26,643 nt of DNA, taken from 2-02-FULL-45-10 sp046590235 (lineage in GTDB: Bacteria; Patescibacteriota; Patescibacteriia; Magasanikbacterales; GWA2-37-8). Every line of letters starts with the position of its first letter. Within the stretch, counting starts at the first letter, position 1. Both the position numbers and the translations under genes were made by a program. The DNA lies in the NCBI GenBank assembly GCA_046590235.1, contig JBKJTY010000028.1:1-26643 (forward strand), read 5' to 3'. The notes under the pieces were generated by a model. It was not told the origin of the DNA. It made no database searches and saw nothing but the letters and a program-made list of their open reading frames with translations. Below are positions 15,297 through 23,425 of this stretch, one piece after another.

Positions 15297-15632
15297 ATGC
15301 TTAAAAAGCATACATCCAACGACTACGCAACAAAAAATGATGTTGCCACAATGGTAAAAACTGTTACGCAGGACATTCTTTTTGCTATCAACGGCTTCGC
15401 GAATAATGTTCAGGAACAATTCCAAGAACTTAGAACCGAATTAAAAGATGAAATAAAGGGTTTAAGAACCGAACTAAAAGGTGAAATACATTACCTAAAA
15501 AATGATGTAGGCGACATCAGAAGCGATATTAGCACCATAAAAAGCGACATCCGAGAAATTCAAAATACCATGGTAACTAAAGATTACCTGGAAAAACGAT
15601 TAAAATCATTTCCTCACCTAATAAAACACTAA
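15297..15632 (+). CDS. small coiled-coil protein
   Basis: The function is unknown. From the ATG at 15297 the protein has 111 residues. After a short N-terminal part (MLKKHTSNDYATKNDVATM), residues about 35-100 form one long charged coiled coil with heptad-like spacing of Leu/Ile (LRTELKDEIKGLRTELKGEI, then repeated DIRSDISTIKSDIRE). The end is a basic KDYLEKRLKSF. Such short coiled-coil proteins are frequent in Patescibacteria genomes. A TTG at 15243 is also in frame but coincides with the -35 box, so it is rejected as the start. The gene has its own promoter and terminator. Confidence 0.72.
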   Translation: MLKKHTSNDYATKNDVATMVKTVTQDILFAINGFANNVQEQFQELRTELKDEIKGLRTELKGEIHYLKNDVGDIRSDISTIKSDIREIQNTMVTKDYLEKRLKSFPHLIKH

Positions 15633-15633
15633 C

Positions 15634-15664
15634 AAAAAAGAGCCCTTATTGGGACTCTTTTTAT
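15634..15664. terminator. bidirectional intrinsic terminator
   Basis: An A-run plus gagccc (15640-15645), loop ttatt, then ggg-a-ctc (15651-15657) plus a T-run, with one bulged base. It separates the coiled-coil gene from the converging SPFH gene. Confidence 0.8.
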
Positions 15665-15670
15665 TTTCAC

Positions 15671-16240
15671 CTAGTGAATCTGCTGGATTTCTGAAAGAAG
15701 AACGTTTTCAACATAGATACCACGAGCATAGAAGATACGCTCGAGTTCATTTTTGATTTCTGTTTCAACCTGGTCACGCTTGGAACCAACGATGTCATTG
15801 TAGTCAAAGTGACTAAATACCATGCGAATGCGGCTACGGATAGCAGGGCGAACGATTTTGATCACGAAGTCTTCACCGATAGTCTGCCAGATACTTGGTA
15901 CCTGGTGAATATCGAGGCGGAGCAACATTGTGCCTTCTACTCCAACACGCTTACCATCGAGGGTAACTGCTGCAATTGGAATATCTCCAAGTGAGCGTTC
16001 GTGTTCTGCGTTAAAACTGCGAGAGATACTATATTCCAAAGTTTGGACATTGAAAAGCTTTGCTTTCTGCCAAAATGGAATCTTTAAGTGTAGACCAGGT
16101 GTCAAAACTTTTTTGAGCACACCGCGACCAAGGTCGTAGACACACGCTACATAACCTGGTGGTACGTAAATGAACAAGCCTTTGAGCACGTCATCTACGA
16201 CGAACGAATACATCATTTTATCTAGTGATTCAGCTGCCAT
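15671..16240 (-). CDS. SPFH/Band 7 domain protein
   Basis: The 189 residues are almost entirely an SPFH (stomatin/prohibitin/flotillin/HflK) domain. YVPPGYVACVYDLGRGVLKKVLTPGLHLKIPFWQKAKLFNVQ is the typical first half. A TLDGKRVGVEGTMLLRLD strand pair and a helix with EIKNELERIFYARGIYVENVLLSEIQ complete it. There is no transmembrane anchor and no long C-terminal coiled coil, so the protein is shorter than usual. SPFH proteins scaffold membrane proteases or membrane domains. It lies 16 nt after yidC in the same direction, so a membrane quality-control link to the insertase is plausible but not shown. Confidence 0.85.
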   Translation of the reverse strand: MAAESLDKMMYSFVVDDVLKGLFIYVPPGYVACVYDLGRGVLKKVLTPGLHLKIPFWQKAKLFNVQTLEYSISRSFNAEHERSLGDIPIAAVTLDGKRVGVEGTMLLRLDIHQVPSIWQTIGEDFVIKIVRPAIRSRIRMVFSHFDYNDIVGSKRDQVETEIKNELERIFYARGIYVENVLLSEIQQIH

Positions 16241-16256
16241 AGAAAAAAATTACGAA

Positions 16257-16985
16257 TTAATGATGCGCACCGGCACCATGACCATCATCAGCGGCGACTT
16301 TCTTACGAAAGAAGAGATGACGGACAAGACTTACACTATCAGAAAAAACCATTGTTGTTAAGACGAAAAGCGCTTTGACCATCGGAAGGTACCAGAGGAA
16401 GACAAAAACAAACAAAGGGAAAAAGATTAAATAATACATTTCAGACTTTTCCCACGCTTTCTTGTGGCGCTCTTCAAGAATAGTAGCACCTAACAAATAC
16501 AATGCTGCAATAGTAGCCCAGGTCCAATCTTTCGCATGGCCAATATCAAAACCGTAAAAACTTGTGTTAATAGTACCAGGAAAATCAACTGATGGGTATA
16601 AGTTCTTGATCATTTTCTCGCCGGTGATACCACCGATAAAGACTTGGTAGAGTAAGAACAAAACCAATAATTGGATACCAATCGAAGCAACCTTAGCCCA
16701 TGGGGATACTTTATATTTCTTCATGATCTTACGAACCGTTTCCTGCTGCGCAACACGATCATTCTTATACGCTTTAATAGCTTTGGCTGCCTCTTCTGCT
16801 GCCCGTTCTTTACGCTCACTGTTGTATTCCGCCATGATAGTAAGCGGTAACATGAAAATACGCAAAAAGACAGTCAACCAAATAACCGCCCAACCCATAT
16901 TTTGGTGAGCAATGTTCGAGTAAATCCAAATCAACGCATTGAAAAGCGGTTGATAGAAAATGGTGAACCAAAGTGCAGATAACAT
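16257..16985 (-). CDS. yidC: membrane protein insertase, YidC/Oxa1 family
   Basis: YidC inserts proteins into the inner membrane, alone or with SecYEG. The 242 residues match the short Gram-positive-like form without a periplasmic domain. TM1 holds the conserved groove arginine (Arg42 in IWLTVFLRIFMLPL). A charged cytoplasmic helical hairpin follows (about 55-95, with RKERAAEEAAKAIKAY). Then come TM segments near 100-118, 150-170, 185-200 and 205-220. The tail is His-rich (GHGAGAHH). No lipobox is seen at the N-terminus. The leader upstream carries two promoters. Confidence 0.88.
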   Translation of the reverse strand: MLSALWFTIFYQPLFNALIWIYSNIAHQNMGWAVIWLTVFLRIFMLPLTIMAEYNSERKERAAEEAAKAIKAYKNDRVAQQETVRKIMKKYKVSPWAKVASIGIQLLVLFLLYQVFIGGITGEKMIKNLYPSVDFPGTINTSFYGFDIGHAKDWTWATIAALYLLGATILEERHKKAWEKSEMYYLIFFPLFVFVFLWYLPMVKALFVLTTMVFSDSVSLVRHLFFRKKVAADDGHGAGAHH

Positions 16986-16995
16986 AGATATAGGG

Positions 16996-17024
16996 AGTAT
17001 AGCAGTTTTTGGCTAATATAACAA
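16996..17024 (-). promoter_or_regulatory. proximal promoter of yidC
   Basis: On the minus strand: TTGTTA (17019-17024), a 17-nt spacer, then TATACT (16996-17001). The predicted start is near 16989, leaving a leader of only about 4 nt before the yidC ATG. Confidence 0.45.
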
Positions 17025-17099
17025 CCGATTAACTGCTTTTCTAAAGAAATGGCTAACCTTAGCAAAAAATAAAAGCCGCGACAAGCACGACACAAACCT

Positions 17100-17128
17100 A
17101 GTATAACACAAAAACAGGTTTTTGTCAA
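17100..17128 (-). promoter_or_regulatory. distal, near-consensus promoter of yidC
   Basis: On the minus strand: perfect TTGACA (17123-17128), a 17-nt spacer, then TATACT (17100-17105), preceded by an extended -10 TGT. The predicted start is near 17093, with a leader of about 108 nt to yidC. Confidence 0.8.
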
Positions 17129-17145
17129 GGCACTTACGGGTGTTT

Positions 17146-17163
17146 ATGGCTAATATAAGCCAT
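17146..17163. repeat. small inverted repeat at the end of the fusion gene
   Basis: atggct-aatata-agccat, 6-bp arms with a 6-nt loop, overlapping the first base of the stop codon region of the 17163 gene. The core ggctaatata recurs at 17011-17020. No T-run follows on the minus strand, so it is a weak terminator at best. Confidence 0.4.
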
Positions 17164-19136
17164 TATTCAACCATCTCCCATACGTACTTGGCAACATTGT
17201 TAGGCTTTCCAAGTAGTGGGTAGTGGTGAAGGTTAATAAAGGGAACAGCATTGCATTCAATAATCCCCCACTTCTGTTCCGCTGGTGATTTGGTGACGTC
17301 AGGGATGATAAAATCAAAACCTAGAAGCACATCACCGACAACCGCGGCCGCTTTTTCAAGAGCAACGACAACATCAGGGTGCACTTCGGAAGTTATTTCA
17401 AAACTCGAACCACCATAACTCACACCCACCTTCTCAGTTAAATCAATAACCGTACCAGCCGGTAAAACGGTTTCGAGGACATAACCGTTTCGCAATAAAA
17501 ATTCGAGTGTCGCTTGGTTAATCTTAATATCCTTAACACCGGTCGGTTTAGACGCATTTTGCAAAGCTACCAGATCAGCAATCGTGTGTGTACCATCTCC
17601 GATAATGCGCGGTGGATTTGCACCAAGTACGCCACGAAGTTTCCCACCGATCATTGTACCACGATAAACACCACCGTAAAGATGCTCTTCCATCACAACC
17701 CAATTACAGAGTTGTTTAGCAACACCGAATGCTTGGCGAAGTTCTGCTTCTGTATAAATACACGTTGTCGTATGTCGCCCACGTGAACCAAGACGAGGTT
17801 TAATAATGACTGGTTTTTGTAACGTTTGAAAAACAGCGAGTAACGTTTCGTAATCAGAAAAACTACCACCAGCAGCAACCGGTAATTGCGCGGCTAATAA
17901 CTTTTCTTTAAGAATTCCTTTGTCATCCATCCACAAAAGCGCCGTCGAGTCAGATTGTTCTGGTCGAGGCAGACCATTAAAATATAGTTGCTTACCCTTA
18001 AGAACCGCGCGATAAAAATCAATTTGTTTACCTAAAAAAGTTGCTCCTTCCATTTTGATACCACGCAATTCTGCATCATCCCAAAGTGCTCGGGCACGCG
18101 CAATAGTACAATCGTCTTTTTTATTATAAAATTTTACGAGACCGACCAACCGAAACGAATGTAGCATGCCAAATAACGCAACCTCAGTCAGCCAATTAAA
18201 AAATTGCCCAATTCGAGATGTTGCTAAATAGCGATTAAACGGGGTCATGAGAACGACCGTAAACGTGTTGAACCAAGTTAAACGGTGTGAAGTTGGATTG
18301 TTGCCGCAATAAAGACATGGGGCCATAAAATTTGGTAAGTAATGACGACATATCGCCGAAATCACTGATGATTTATACGTATTTAGAAAAGTTTCTTCTC
18401 CAATATAATCAACTAAGCCACCTATAGAAATCGAAGCGAGTCCTGTAGCGCACTGTTCCAAAATAATTTCGTAGACACTACCGCTTGGCTGTCGAACAGT
18501 AAAAGTAGATACATGGTTTTGCTGCGCTAAACACGCTGCGATACTACCAGAACCACAAGCTGATTCAGGCAAAAAAGTTCCTGTTCCACGAACCCAAACC
18601 CAAGGTTTGATGGTAAGCTGATCCTCACTTCTTTTTTCTACGTGTATCACGCCTATGGCCGGCACCAAACCATCATCATACTTTGTAATAACCTTTCGCG
18701 GATCTTCCAAAACCCTTAAGTCTTCTGTGATGATAAAAGTAATACCTTGTAAAACAACCAACTTACCTTCAGGTATAATCGTAATAGCAATTAAAAGCGA
18801 TGAAGGTAGTATCAAGTTGTCCTTACCATCAACAAACATGGCTTTCACCAACACCGATGAGCCAGAAAGCTTAAAAACAACTTCTTTTTTTCCAGAACGC
18901 TGCGCTTGAAAAAGAGCAGCGGAACGGGCTGCATTAACACACAGTTCACCACCCATCATTTCCAAAACAAAATCATGGCTTTGGTTATCAGGCGGAACAA
19001 TAAAACCAACCTGCTCAATTGTGGGATCGTGGGCCATGATGGTAGCAGCAGTGTCGACACGTAAAAACGGTGACACCGGCTCATCGACTAGTGCGGTGAG
19101 ATTACCGCCCGGAGAAAATAAATGATAACGTAACAT
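17163..19136 (-). CDS. DapF-like epimerase fused to ATP-grasp ligase
   Basis: No characterised protein with this layout is known to me. Residues 1-245 resemble the diaminopimelate epimerase fold. Cys66 in GGELCVNAAR and Cys194 in ESACGSGSIAA match the two catalytic cysteines of DapF-type racemases, which invert an amino-acid alpha carbon. Residues 265-365 are a linker with a CLYC pair (274/277). Residues 370-657 form an ATP-grasp domain close to cyanophycin synthetase/D-Ala ligase types: KEKLLAAQLPVAAGG, the ATP lysine in PVIIKPRLGSRGR, VMEEHLYGGVYRGTMI, RIIGDGTHTIADLV, and the metal ligands in IIECNA (Glu627, Asn629). It could make and ligate a D-amino acid; the substrate is unknown. It is the last gene of a four-gene unit. 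Confidence 0.82.
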   Translation of the reverse strand: MLRYHLFSPGGNLTALVDEPVSPFLRVDTAATIMAHDPTIEQVGFIVPPDNQSHDFVLEMMGGELCVNAARSAALFQAQRSGKKEVVFKLSGSSVLVKAMFVDGKDNLILPSSLLIAITIIPEGKLVVLQGITFIITEDLRVLEDPRKVITKYDDGLVPAIGVIHVEKRSEDQLTIKPWVWVRGTGTFLPESACGSGSIAACLAQQNHVSTFTVRQPSGSVYEIILEQCATGLASISIGGLVDYIGEETFLNTYKSSVISAICRHYLPNFMAPCLYCGNNPTSHRLTWFNTFTVVLMTPFNRYLATSRIGQFFNWLTEVALFGMLHSFRLVGLVKFYNKKDDCTIARARALWDDAELRGIKMEGATFLGKQIDFYRAVLKGKQLYFNGLPRPEQSDSTALLWMDDKGILKEKLLAAQLPVAAGGSFSDYETLLAVFQTLQKPVIIKPRLGSRGRHTTTCIYTEAELRQAFGVAKQLCNWVVMEEHLYGGVYRGTMIGGKLRGVLGANPPRIIGDGTHTIADLVALQNASKPTGVKDIKINQATLEFLLRNGYVLETVLPAGTVIDLTEKVGVSYGGSSFEITSEVHPDVVVALEKAAAVVGDVLLGFDFIIPDVTKSPAEQKWGIIECNAVPFINLHHYPLLGKPNNVAKYVWEMVE

Positions 19137-19150
19137 AAAAAACAGGTTGA

Positions 19151-20560
19151 CTATTGCCGAACTAACGACATCGGAACCAAAACACTTCGAGGCAATGGCT
19201 CTGGACCTTCTGATGTTAAAACTGGTTGTTTACCCCCGTGAGCAAAAGCGTACAATTCAGGCATGAGGTTATCAAGCGCACTCGATAAAGGGAGTGTCTC
19301 CGCGACATGTCTAATACGCGCCACGGCTTCCTCTGAACCATAGAGCAGCAGATCAAGCGATGTTGCCAGCGTTTGACGCGAACCAAGACTGAGTGAAATA
19401 AATGCAAAATCAGAAGAGAGATAACTTGTTTCCAAACCATCAAGAAACTTTTCAGCCTCTTCCCCTATCATTGTGTTAAGTAGTGTCCGATAAGCAAAAC
19501 GAAGATCGGAAAGATAGCTAACCTGCCCACTTCCACCACCCAACGTCAAACCATAATAAAAACTTAAAACAATATAGGATAATGCTAGACTTGGCATAAG
19601 TAAATTATGTTCAAGTGCGTATCTAATACTTTCAGGAGATAATTCATACGAAAGCGCCCCATCATCAGAGATAAGACACCCCGAACGATAATGAAGTTGG
19701 ACACGCACACCGTCATGCAAACCCCAAAATAAAAATGAACCTTTGCGAAGCGACTGAGAAAATGAACCAGTCAAACCATCAAAATGTTTTAAAAATGATT
19801 CCTGCCAAACTTGGTTAAACAGTAATTCATGGATGATAGTTTTTTCCTGAAGATGATAGCGGAGCAAAAGCTTATTAACTATTGTTTCTTGTGGGATGTA
19901 AATCAAATCAGTCGCAATACCAGTCGGCATCTTTTTCCAAAAAACATAATTTGTGAGACTAATCTGATCTGAAAATGATGTAGCACCTAGCACCGCTTCG
20001 GTACCATAAATAGTATTGAGCAGAGACGGATAGCCTGGTTCTGCACGTACACGATCAAAATCTTCACGGGTGTACGACGCGGCAGCAAACACTGACTGAT
20101 GGCGTCTTTTCCAGGGCAACAAGCGCAAACGTTTTTCCTCCAAAAATGCATCATGGTACATGACTCCACTTGGAAAATTAGAATTATTCAAGGAAATTGT
20201 ACTACATGAAAAAACAATTACCACGGCATCACCACGCTCATTAGCAACCAAACTCTGCAACACAGTTCCACTTGCCACATAAGGATGACACACTGGCGCA
20301 TGATGCTCAGCAGTTGAAACATAATAATCGCTAGTCAATTGTTTCGTAGCACGTAGAGCCACCTCCGCACCAAATAAACGCGTCGCTTCATCAGAAAAGA
20401 TAGTGAGCAATTCAGCCTGCCGAGCAGTTGAAACTGCCGACGTCGACACTCCCCGCTTCTTGACATATGCTAAAAACGAACCACTACCATGCTGGTCAAT
20501 AATCTGTTTAAGGACCGGCCGACGATCCAAAACCATTTTACGAACGGTAGCAAAATCCAT
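19151..20560 (-). CDS. unrecognised 469-residue protein of the fusion-enzyme operon
   Basis: No family was recognised. The protein is cytoplasmic by appearance (no signal peptide). Its strongest candidate site is near the N-terminal third: a His/Cys cluster STAEHHAPVCHP (His86, His87, Cys91, His92), then VIVFSCSTISLNNSNFPSG (about 114-132). Both look like conserved active-site or metal-binding loops. A third block, LRLLPWKRRHQSVFAAASYTREDFDRV, follows at about 146-171. Residues 335-360 hold a hydrophobic, Gly-rich stretch (YIVLSFYYGLTLGGGSG). It lies 2 nt after the cupin gene and 14 nt before the epimerase-ligase fusion, so it is very probably a partner in the same pathway. An enzyme role is inference. 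Confidence 0.75.
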   Translation of the reverse strand: MDFATVRKMVLDRRPVLKQIIDQHGSGSFLAYVKKRGVSTSAVSTARQAELLTIFSDEATRLFGAEVALRATKQLTSDYYVSTAEHHAPVCHPYVASGTVLQSLVANERGDAVVIVFSCSTISLNNSNFPSGVMYHDAFLEEKRLRLLPWKRRHQSVFAAASYTREDFDRVRAEPGYPSLLNTIYGTEAVLGATSFSDQISLTNYVFWKKMPTGIATDLIYIPQETIVNKLLLRYHLQEKTIIHELLFNQVWQESFLKHFDGLTGSFSQSLRKGSFLFWGLHDGVRVQLHYRSGCLISDDGALSYELSPESIRYALEHNLLMPSLALSYIVLSFYYGLTLGGGSGQVSYLSDLRFAYRTLLNTMIGEEAEKFLDGLETSYLSSDFAFISLSLGSRQTLATSLDLLLYGSEEAVARIRHVAETLPLSSALDNLMPELYAFAHGGKQPVLTSEGPEPLPRSVLVPMSLVRQ

Positions 20561-20562
20561 AG

Positions 20563-20934
20563 CTACTTTTTATCATAAGCTTTACCAGGAGTACCGCCGA
20601 TTGCCAATAAAGTAACACCCCCAGATCCGGCAATAAACGCTCGTTTTTGCTCCGGAGGAACACGAACCATCATCCCAACGACGAGTTCAGACTTCTCCCC
20701 ACCTACCTGAAGTATCGCGCTACCTTTTAAAACAACATATACTTCTTCTTGACCGTCAGCTACATGGTCATGTTCCGGATACTTAGTGCAATTCGGTTCC
20801 ATCTCAAGCACATTCATCCCCCAAGCACTTACACCTAGCTCTTTTGCGGCATAACGAAATTTAATACCAGGAATCGCGTATTCGCCTGTATAGTAACCGA
20901 GTTCTTCAATGTGTTTAATAACAACATTTTCCAT
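20563..20934 (-). CDS. cupin-domain protein
   Basis: A single-domain cupin of 123 residues. Cupin motif 1 is visible: EHDHVADGQEEVYVVLKGSA, with His55, His57 and Glu63/64 as likely metal ligands. Motif 2 (GMMVRVPPEQKRAF) lacks the usual histidine, so the metal site is incomplete or different. The first 40 residues are family-specific and include GVSAWGMNVLEMEPN. Small cupins may be isomerases, dioxygenases or ligand sensors; which applies here cannot be told. It is the second gene of the unit, 14 nt after the DUF817 gene and 2 nt before the 469-residue protein. Confidence 0.85.
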   Translation of the reverse strand: MENVVIKHIEELGYYTGEYAIPGIKFRYAAKELGVSAWGMNVLEMEPNCTKYPEHDHVADGQEEVYVVLKGSAILQVGGEKSELVVGMMVRVPPEQKRAFIAGSGGVTLLAIGGTPGKAYDKK

Positions 20935-20948
20935 AGAAATATAATGTA

Positions 20949-21752
20949 TTATTTAGAAGTTTCAATTACTTTTTCAGCTGCGTAATGCGTTTTCTTGAAA
21001 TGCTTCAGGTACGCCACAATAATAAAACTAATAATTACCAAGAGCGACCAGGAAGTAATTTTATGTGTAGAAACATTTGTCCATGTAACAATTTGATCAG
21101 GGTATTTCCAGGCACCCCAAAATGTAGAAATATTTTCAGCTATCCAAATGAAAAACGCAATCAGGACAAACGAAACAATCACCGGCATGTAATAACGTCT
21201 GGTGGTTATCGTAAAATGTACTAAGGTTTTTGAAAAAACGATTGCCACGAGGCCAAACAAAATCCAGCGGATATCTAGTAAGAAGTGATTAGTAAAAAAA
21301 TTAAGATAAATCAACACGCCAAGAATAACGCTAGGAACATAACTTTTCCACCCGGTAATTTCCATTTGCATGATTTTCCACGACTGGCTGATATAGCTAC
21401 CTACCGCGGCATACATAAAACCGCTATATAATGGCACGTTAAAAATTTTCAGATAACCAAATTCTGGATAGCTCCAAGAACCGATGGCAGGGTTCGTTTT
21501 ATAAATTTCCAAAACTAAACCAATAATATGGAACAATAAAATAACCTTTACCTCATCCTTTGTCTCAATCTTAGTAAAATAGAGCACTACCTGCACTAGC
21601 AGAGCTGCCAAAAACAAAAAATCATATCGTGGTAAACCAAAGATATGAATATAGTTCGACAAAATCAACAAAGCCAGAAAAGAACCGGCAAAAATGCAGG
21701 CACGAGCTTGTTTAAGGCCAAAAGTGAGAAATTCGCGAAGAAAAAATGGCAT
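20949..21752 (-). CDS. DUF817 family integral membrane protein
   Basis: The 267-residue protein has about eight transmembrane segments and matches the DUF817 (YoaT-like) pattern from memory of that family: the loop IGSWSYPEFGYLKIFNVPLYSGFMYAAVGSYI and the later FIWIAENISTFWGAWKYPDQ, followed by KITSWSLLVIISF. The function of DUF817 is unknown. Conserved Trp, Tyr and Glu residues near the membrane surface suggest a transporter or membrane enzyme, but this is inference. It is the first gene of the four-gene unit, with its own promoter, and is divergent from the ABC-F gene. Confidence 0.88.
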   Translation of the reverse strand: MPFFLREFLTFGLKQARACIFAGSFLALLILSNYIHIFGLPRYDFLFLAALLVQVVLYFTKIETKDEVKVILLFHIIGLVLEIYKTNPAIGSWSYPEFGYLKIFNVPLYSGFMYAAVGSYISQSWKIMQMEITGWKSYVPSVILGVLIYLNFFTNHFLLDIRWILFGLVAIVFSKTLVHFTITTRRYYMPVIVSFVLIAFFIWIAENISTFWGAWKYPDQIVTWTNVSTHKITSWSLLVIISFIIVAYLKHFKKTHYAAEKVIETSK

Positions 21753-21765
21753 ACAATCTGGCTGA

Positions 21766-21794
21766 ATTGTAGGCCATTAAGCCAAAAGCGTCAA
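21766..21794 (-). promoter_or_regulatory. promoter of the DUF817-cupin-469-fusion operon
   Basis: On the minus strand: TTGACG (21789-21794), a 17-nt spacer, then TACAAT (21766-21771). The predicted start is near 21759, about 7 nt before the ATG, so the leader is too short for a normal ribosome binding site. Confidence 0.7.
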
Positions 21795-21804
21795 TGCTGC
21801 AAGG

Positions 21805-21833
21805 TTGACTTCAGGTACTTTTTATGGTATAAC
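21805..21833 (+). promoter_or_regulatory. promoter of the ABC-F gene
   Basis: TTGACT (21805-21810), a 17-nt spacer, then TATAAC (21828-21833), with an extended -10 TGG just before. The start is predicted near 21840, about 16 nt before the ATG at 21856. It is divergent from the promoter at 21766-21794. Confidence 0.8.
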
Positions 21834-21855
21834 TACGCCTTACCTTATATATACT

Positions 21856-23319
21856 ATGAACCACGGTGACGTTATCGTCAGATTTGACGAAGTATCCTTT
21901 AATTACGGCCACAATAAACAGATCCTCGATGAGGCTAGTTTTTCTGTCCGCGAAAACGCCAAAATCACCATCATGGGCCAGAATGGCGCTGGTAAAAGTA
22001 CTATTTTTAAAATGATTACTGGCGATTTAAAGCCAGACAGTGGCGGCGTACACCTCGGCATGGGCGCAACGATTGCAATTGCTACTCAGGTAATGAAGCC
22101 GGAAAATCTCGATAAAACTATTGAAGAATTCTTCGCAACTGCTTTTGATAAAAAAATGTATGACCTCCCAGGCCGCATTAAGAAGGTGATGGAAGTCGTG
22201 CACCTCACCGCTCCGCTTGATAAAAAAGTTCGACAATACTCTGGCGGTCAACAAGCTCGCCTCCTCTTGGCATACGCCTTGATCCAAGAGCCGGATATCC
22301 TGTTGCTTGATGAACCTACCAACAATTTAGATGCCGAAGGTATTGAACATCTCACCCAATTTTTGATCGGTTACCCAAAAACTTGCTTAGTTATTTCACA
22401 CGATGCGGCTTTTTTGAACGCCTTCACACACGGCGTCTTGTACCTTGATTCCTACACTCATAAAATGGAACAGTACATTGGCGACTACTACAACGTAATG
22501 TTTGAAATCGAAGCACAAATTGAACGTGAACGTGCAAAAAACGCCCAGCTTAAACGCAGTATCCAGGACCGTAAAGATAAAATCAACTTCTTTGCCCACA
22601 AAGGTGGTAAGATGCGTAAACTTGCAAGTAAATTAAAAGAACAGGTTGAAGAGGCTGAAGAAGAAATGGTTGATGAACGCCAGGAAGATAAAACTATCCG
22701 TGAATTTACTATCCCCGCTCAGACAGACATCGTCGGCTCAGTAGTAGAGATCAGCTCCGTTGGTGTCATGATTAATCACCAGCCAACTCGCAAAGAAATT
22801 AATCCGCCAATGTCTCTCCGTAAAAAACAGATCCTTTTAGTTAAGGGTCCAAACGGCATCGGCAAGAGTACGTTCCTCGAAGCGTTAGCAATGGGCAACG
22901 AAGGTGGCGCTAAGATCGCAAAAGGCGCACGCGTTGGCTACTACCGCCAAGATTTTTCCGGTTTAGATTTTGAAAAAACTGCTTATCAAGCGCTTGAAGA
23001 AATGATGCCTGAACCATGGAACCAGGAAATTTACGCAACTGCTGGACAATTCCTTCTCTCACCTGAAACATTACAAAATAAAGTTGGCGCATTGTCTGAA
23101 GGACAGAAGGGTTTGCTCTGCTACGCACGTTTCGTTCTCCAAAAACCAGGCCTCCTTATTATGGATGAGCCGACTAACCACATTAACTTCCGTCACTTGC
23201 CGATTATCGCTAAAGCCCTCGATGAATTCGAAGGTGCGGTAATTCTCGTCAGTCACGCCTACGACTTTATTGAACAGATCAATATTGATCAGACGCTTGA
23301 TCTCGGAGCACTCAAATAA
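21856..23319 (+). CDS. ABC-F family ATPase
   Basis: ABC-F proteins bind the ribosomal E site and rescue or protect stalled ribosomes. From the ATG at 21856 the protein has 487 residues and no membrane segments. It holds two ABC domains: Walker A GQNGAGKST with signature YSGGQQARLLLAYAL and Walker B LLLDEPTNNLD in the first, and GPNGIGKST, LSEGQKGLLCYARF and LLIMDEPTNHI in the second. Between them is the charged interdomain linker (about 210-290, rich in Glu, Lys and Arg). The second signature is SEGQK rather than SGGQ. A TTG at 21805 is in frame but is the -35 box, so it is rejected as the start. The subfamily was not assigned. Confidence 0.92.
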   Translation: MNHGDVIVRFDEVSFNYGHNKQILDEASFSVRENAKITIMGQNGAGKSTIFKMITGDLKPDSGGVHLGMGATIAIATQVMKPENLDKTIEEFFATAFDKKMYDLPGRIKKVMEVVHLTAPLDKKVRQYSGGQQARLLLAYALIQEPDILLLDEPTNNLDAEGIEHLTQFLIGYPKTCLVISHDAAFLNAFTHGVLYLDSYTHKMEQYIGDYYNVMFEIEAQIERERAKNAQLKRSIQDRKDKINFFAHKGGKMRKLASKLKEQVEEAEEEMVDERQEDKTIREFTIPAQTDIVGSVVEISSVGVMINHQPTRKEINPPMSLRKKQILLVKGPNGIGKSTFLEALAMGNEGGAKIAKGARVGYYRQDFSGLDFEKTAYQALEEMMPEPWNQEIYATAGQFLLSPETLQNKVGALSEGQKGLLCYARFVLQKPGLLIMDEPTNHINFRHLPIIAKALDEFEGAVILVSHAYDFIEQINIDQTLDLGALK

Positions 23320-23321
23320 TA

Positions 23322-23354
23322 AAAAAACGACCCACTCTACGTGGGTCGTTTTTT
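23322..23354. terminator. strong bidirectional terminator after the ABC-F gene
   Basis: Stem cgacccac (23328-23335) with gtgggtcg (23341-23348), a six-base A-run and T-run on the sides, and loop tctac. It also lies downstream of the minus-strand small gene at 23426. Confidence 0.92.
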
Positions 23355-23425
23355 AGGGGCGCGAACAAATTTAACGTGCGGTTCGCGATCGCACCCCCCC
23401 TCATACCAAACTACTTCCTTCCGAA

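Noticed and set aside
16931..17128. Minus-strand open frame of 65 codons in the yidC leader
   Set aside because: It overlaps the yidC start and spans both yidC promoters. It has no ribosome binding site and a biased, low-complexity translation.
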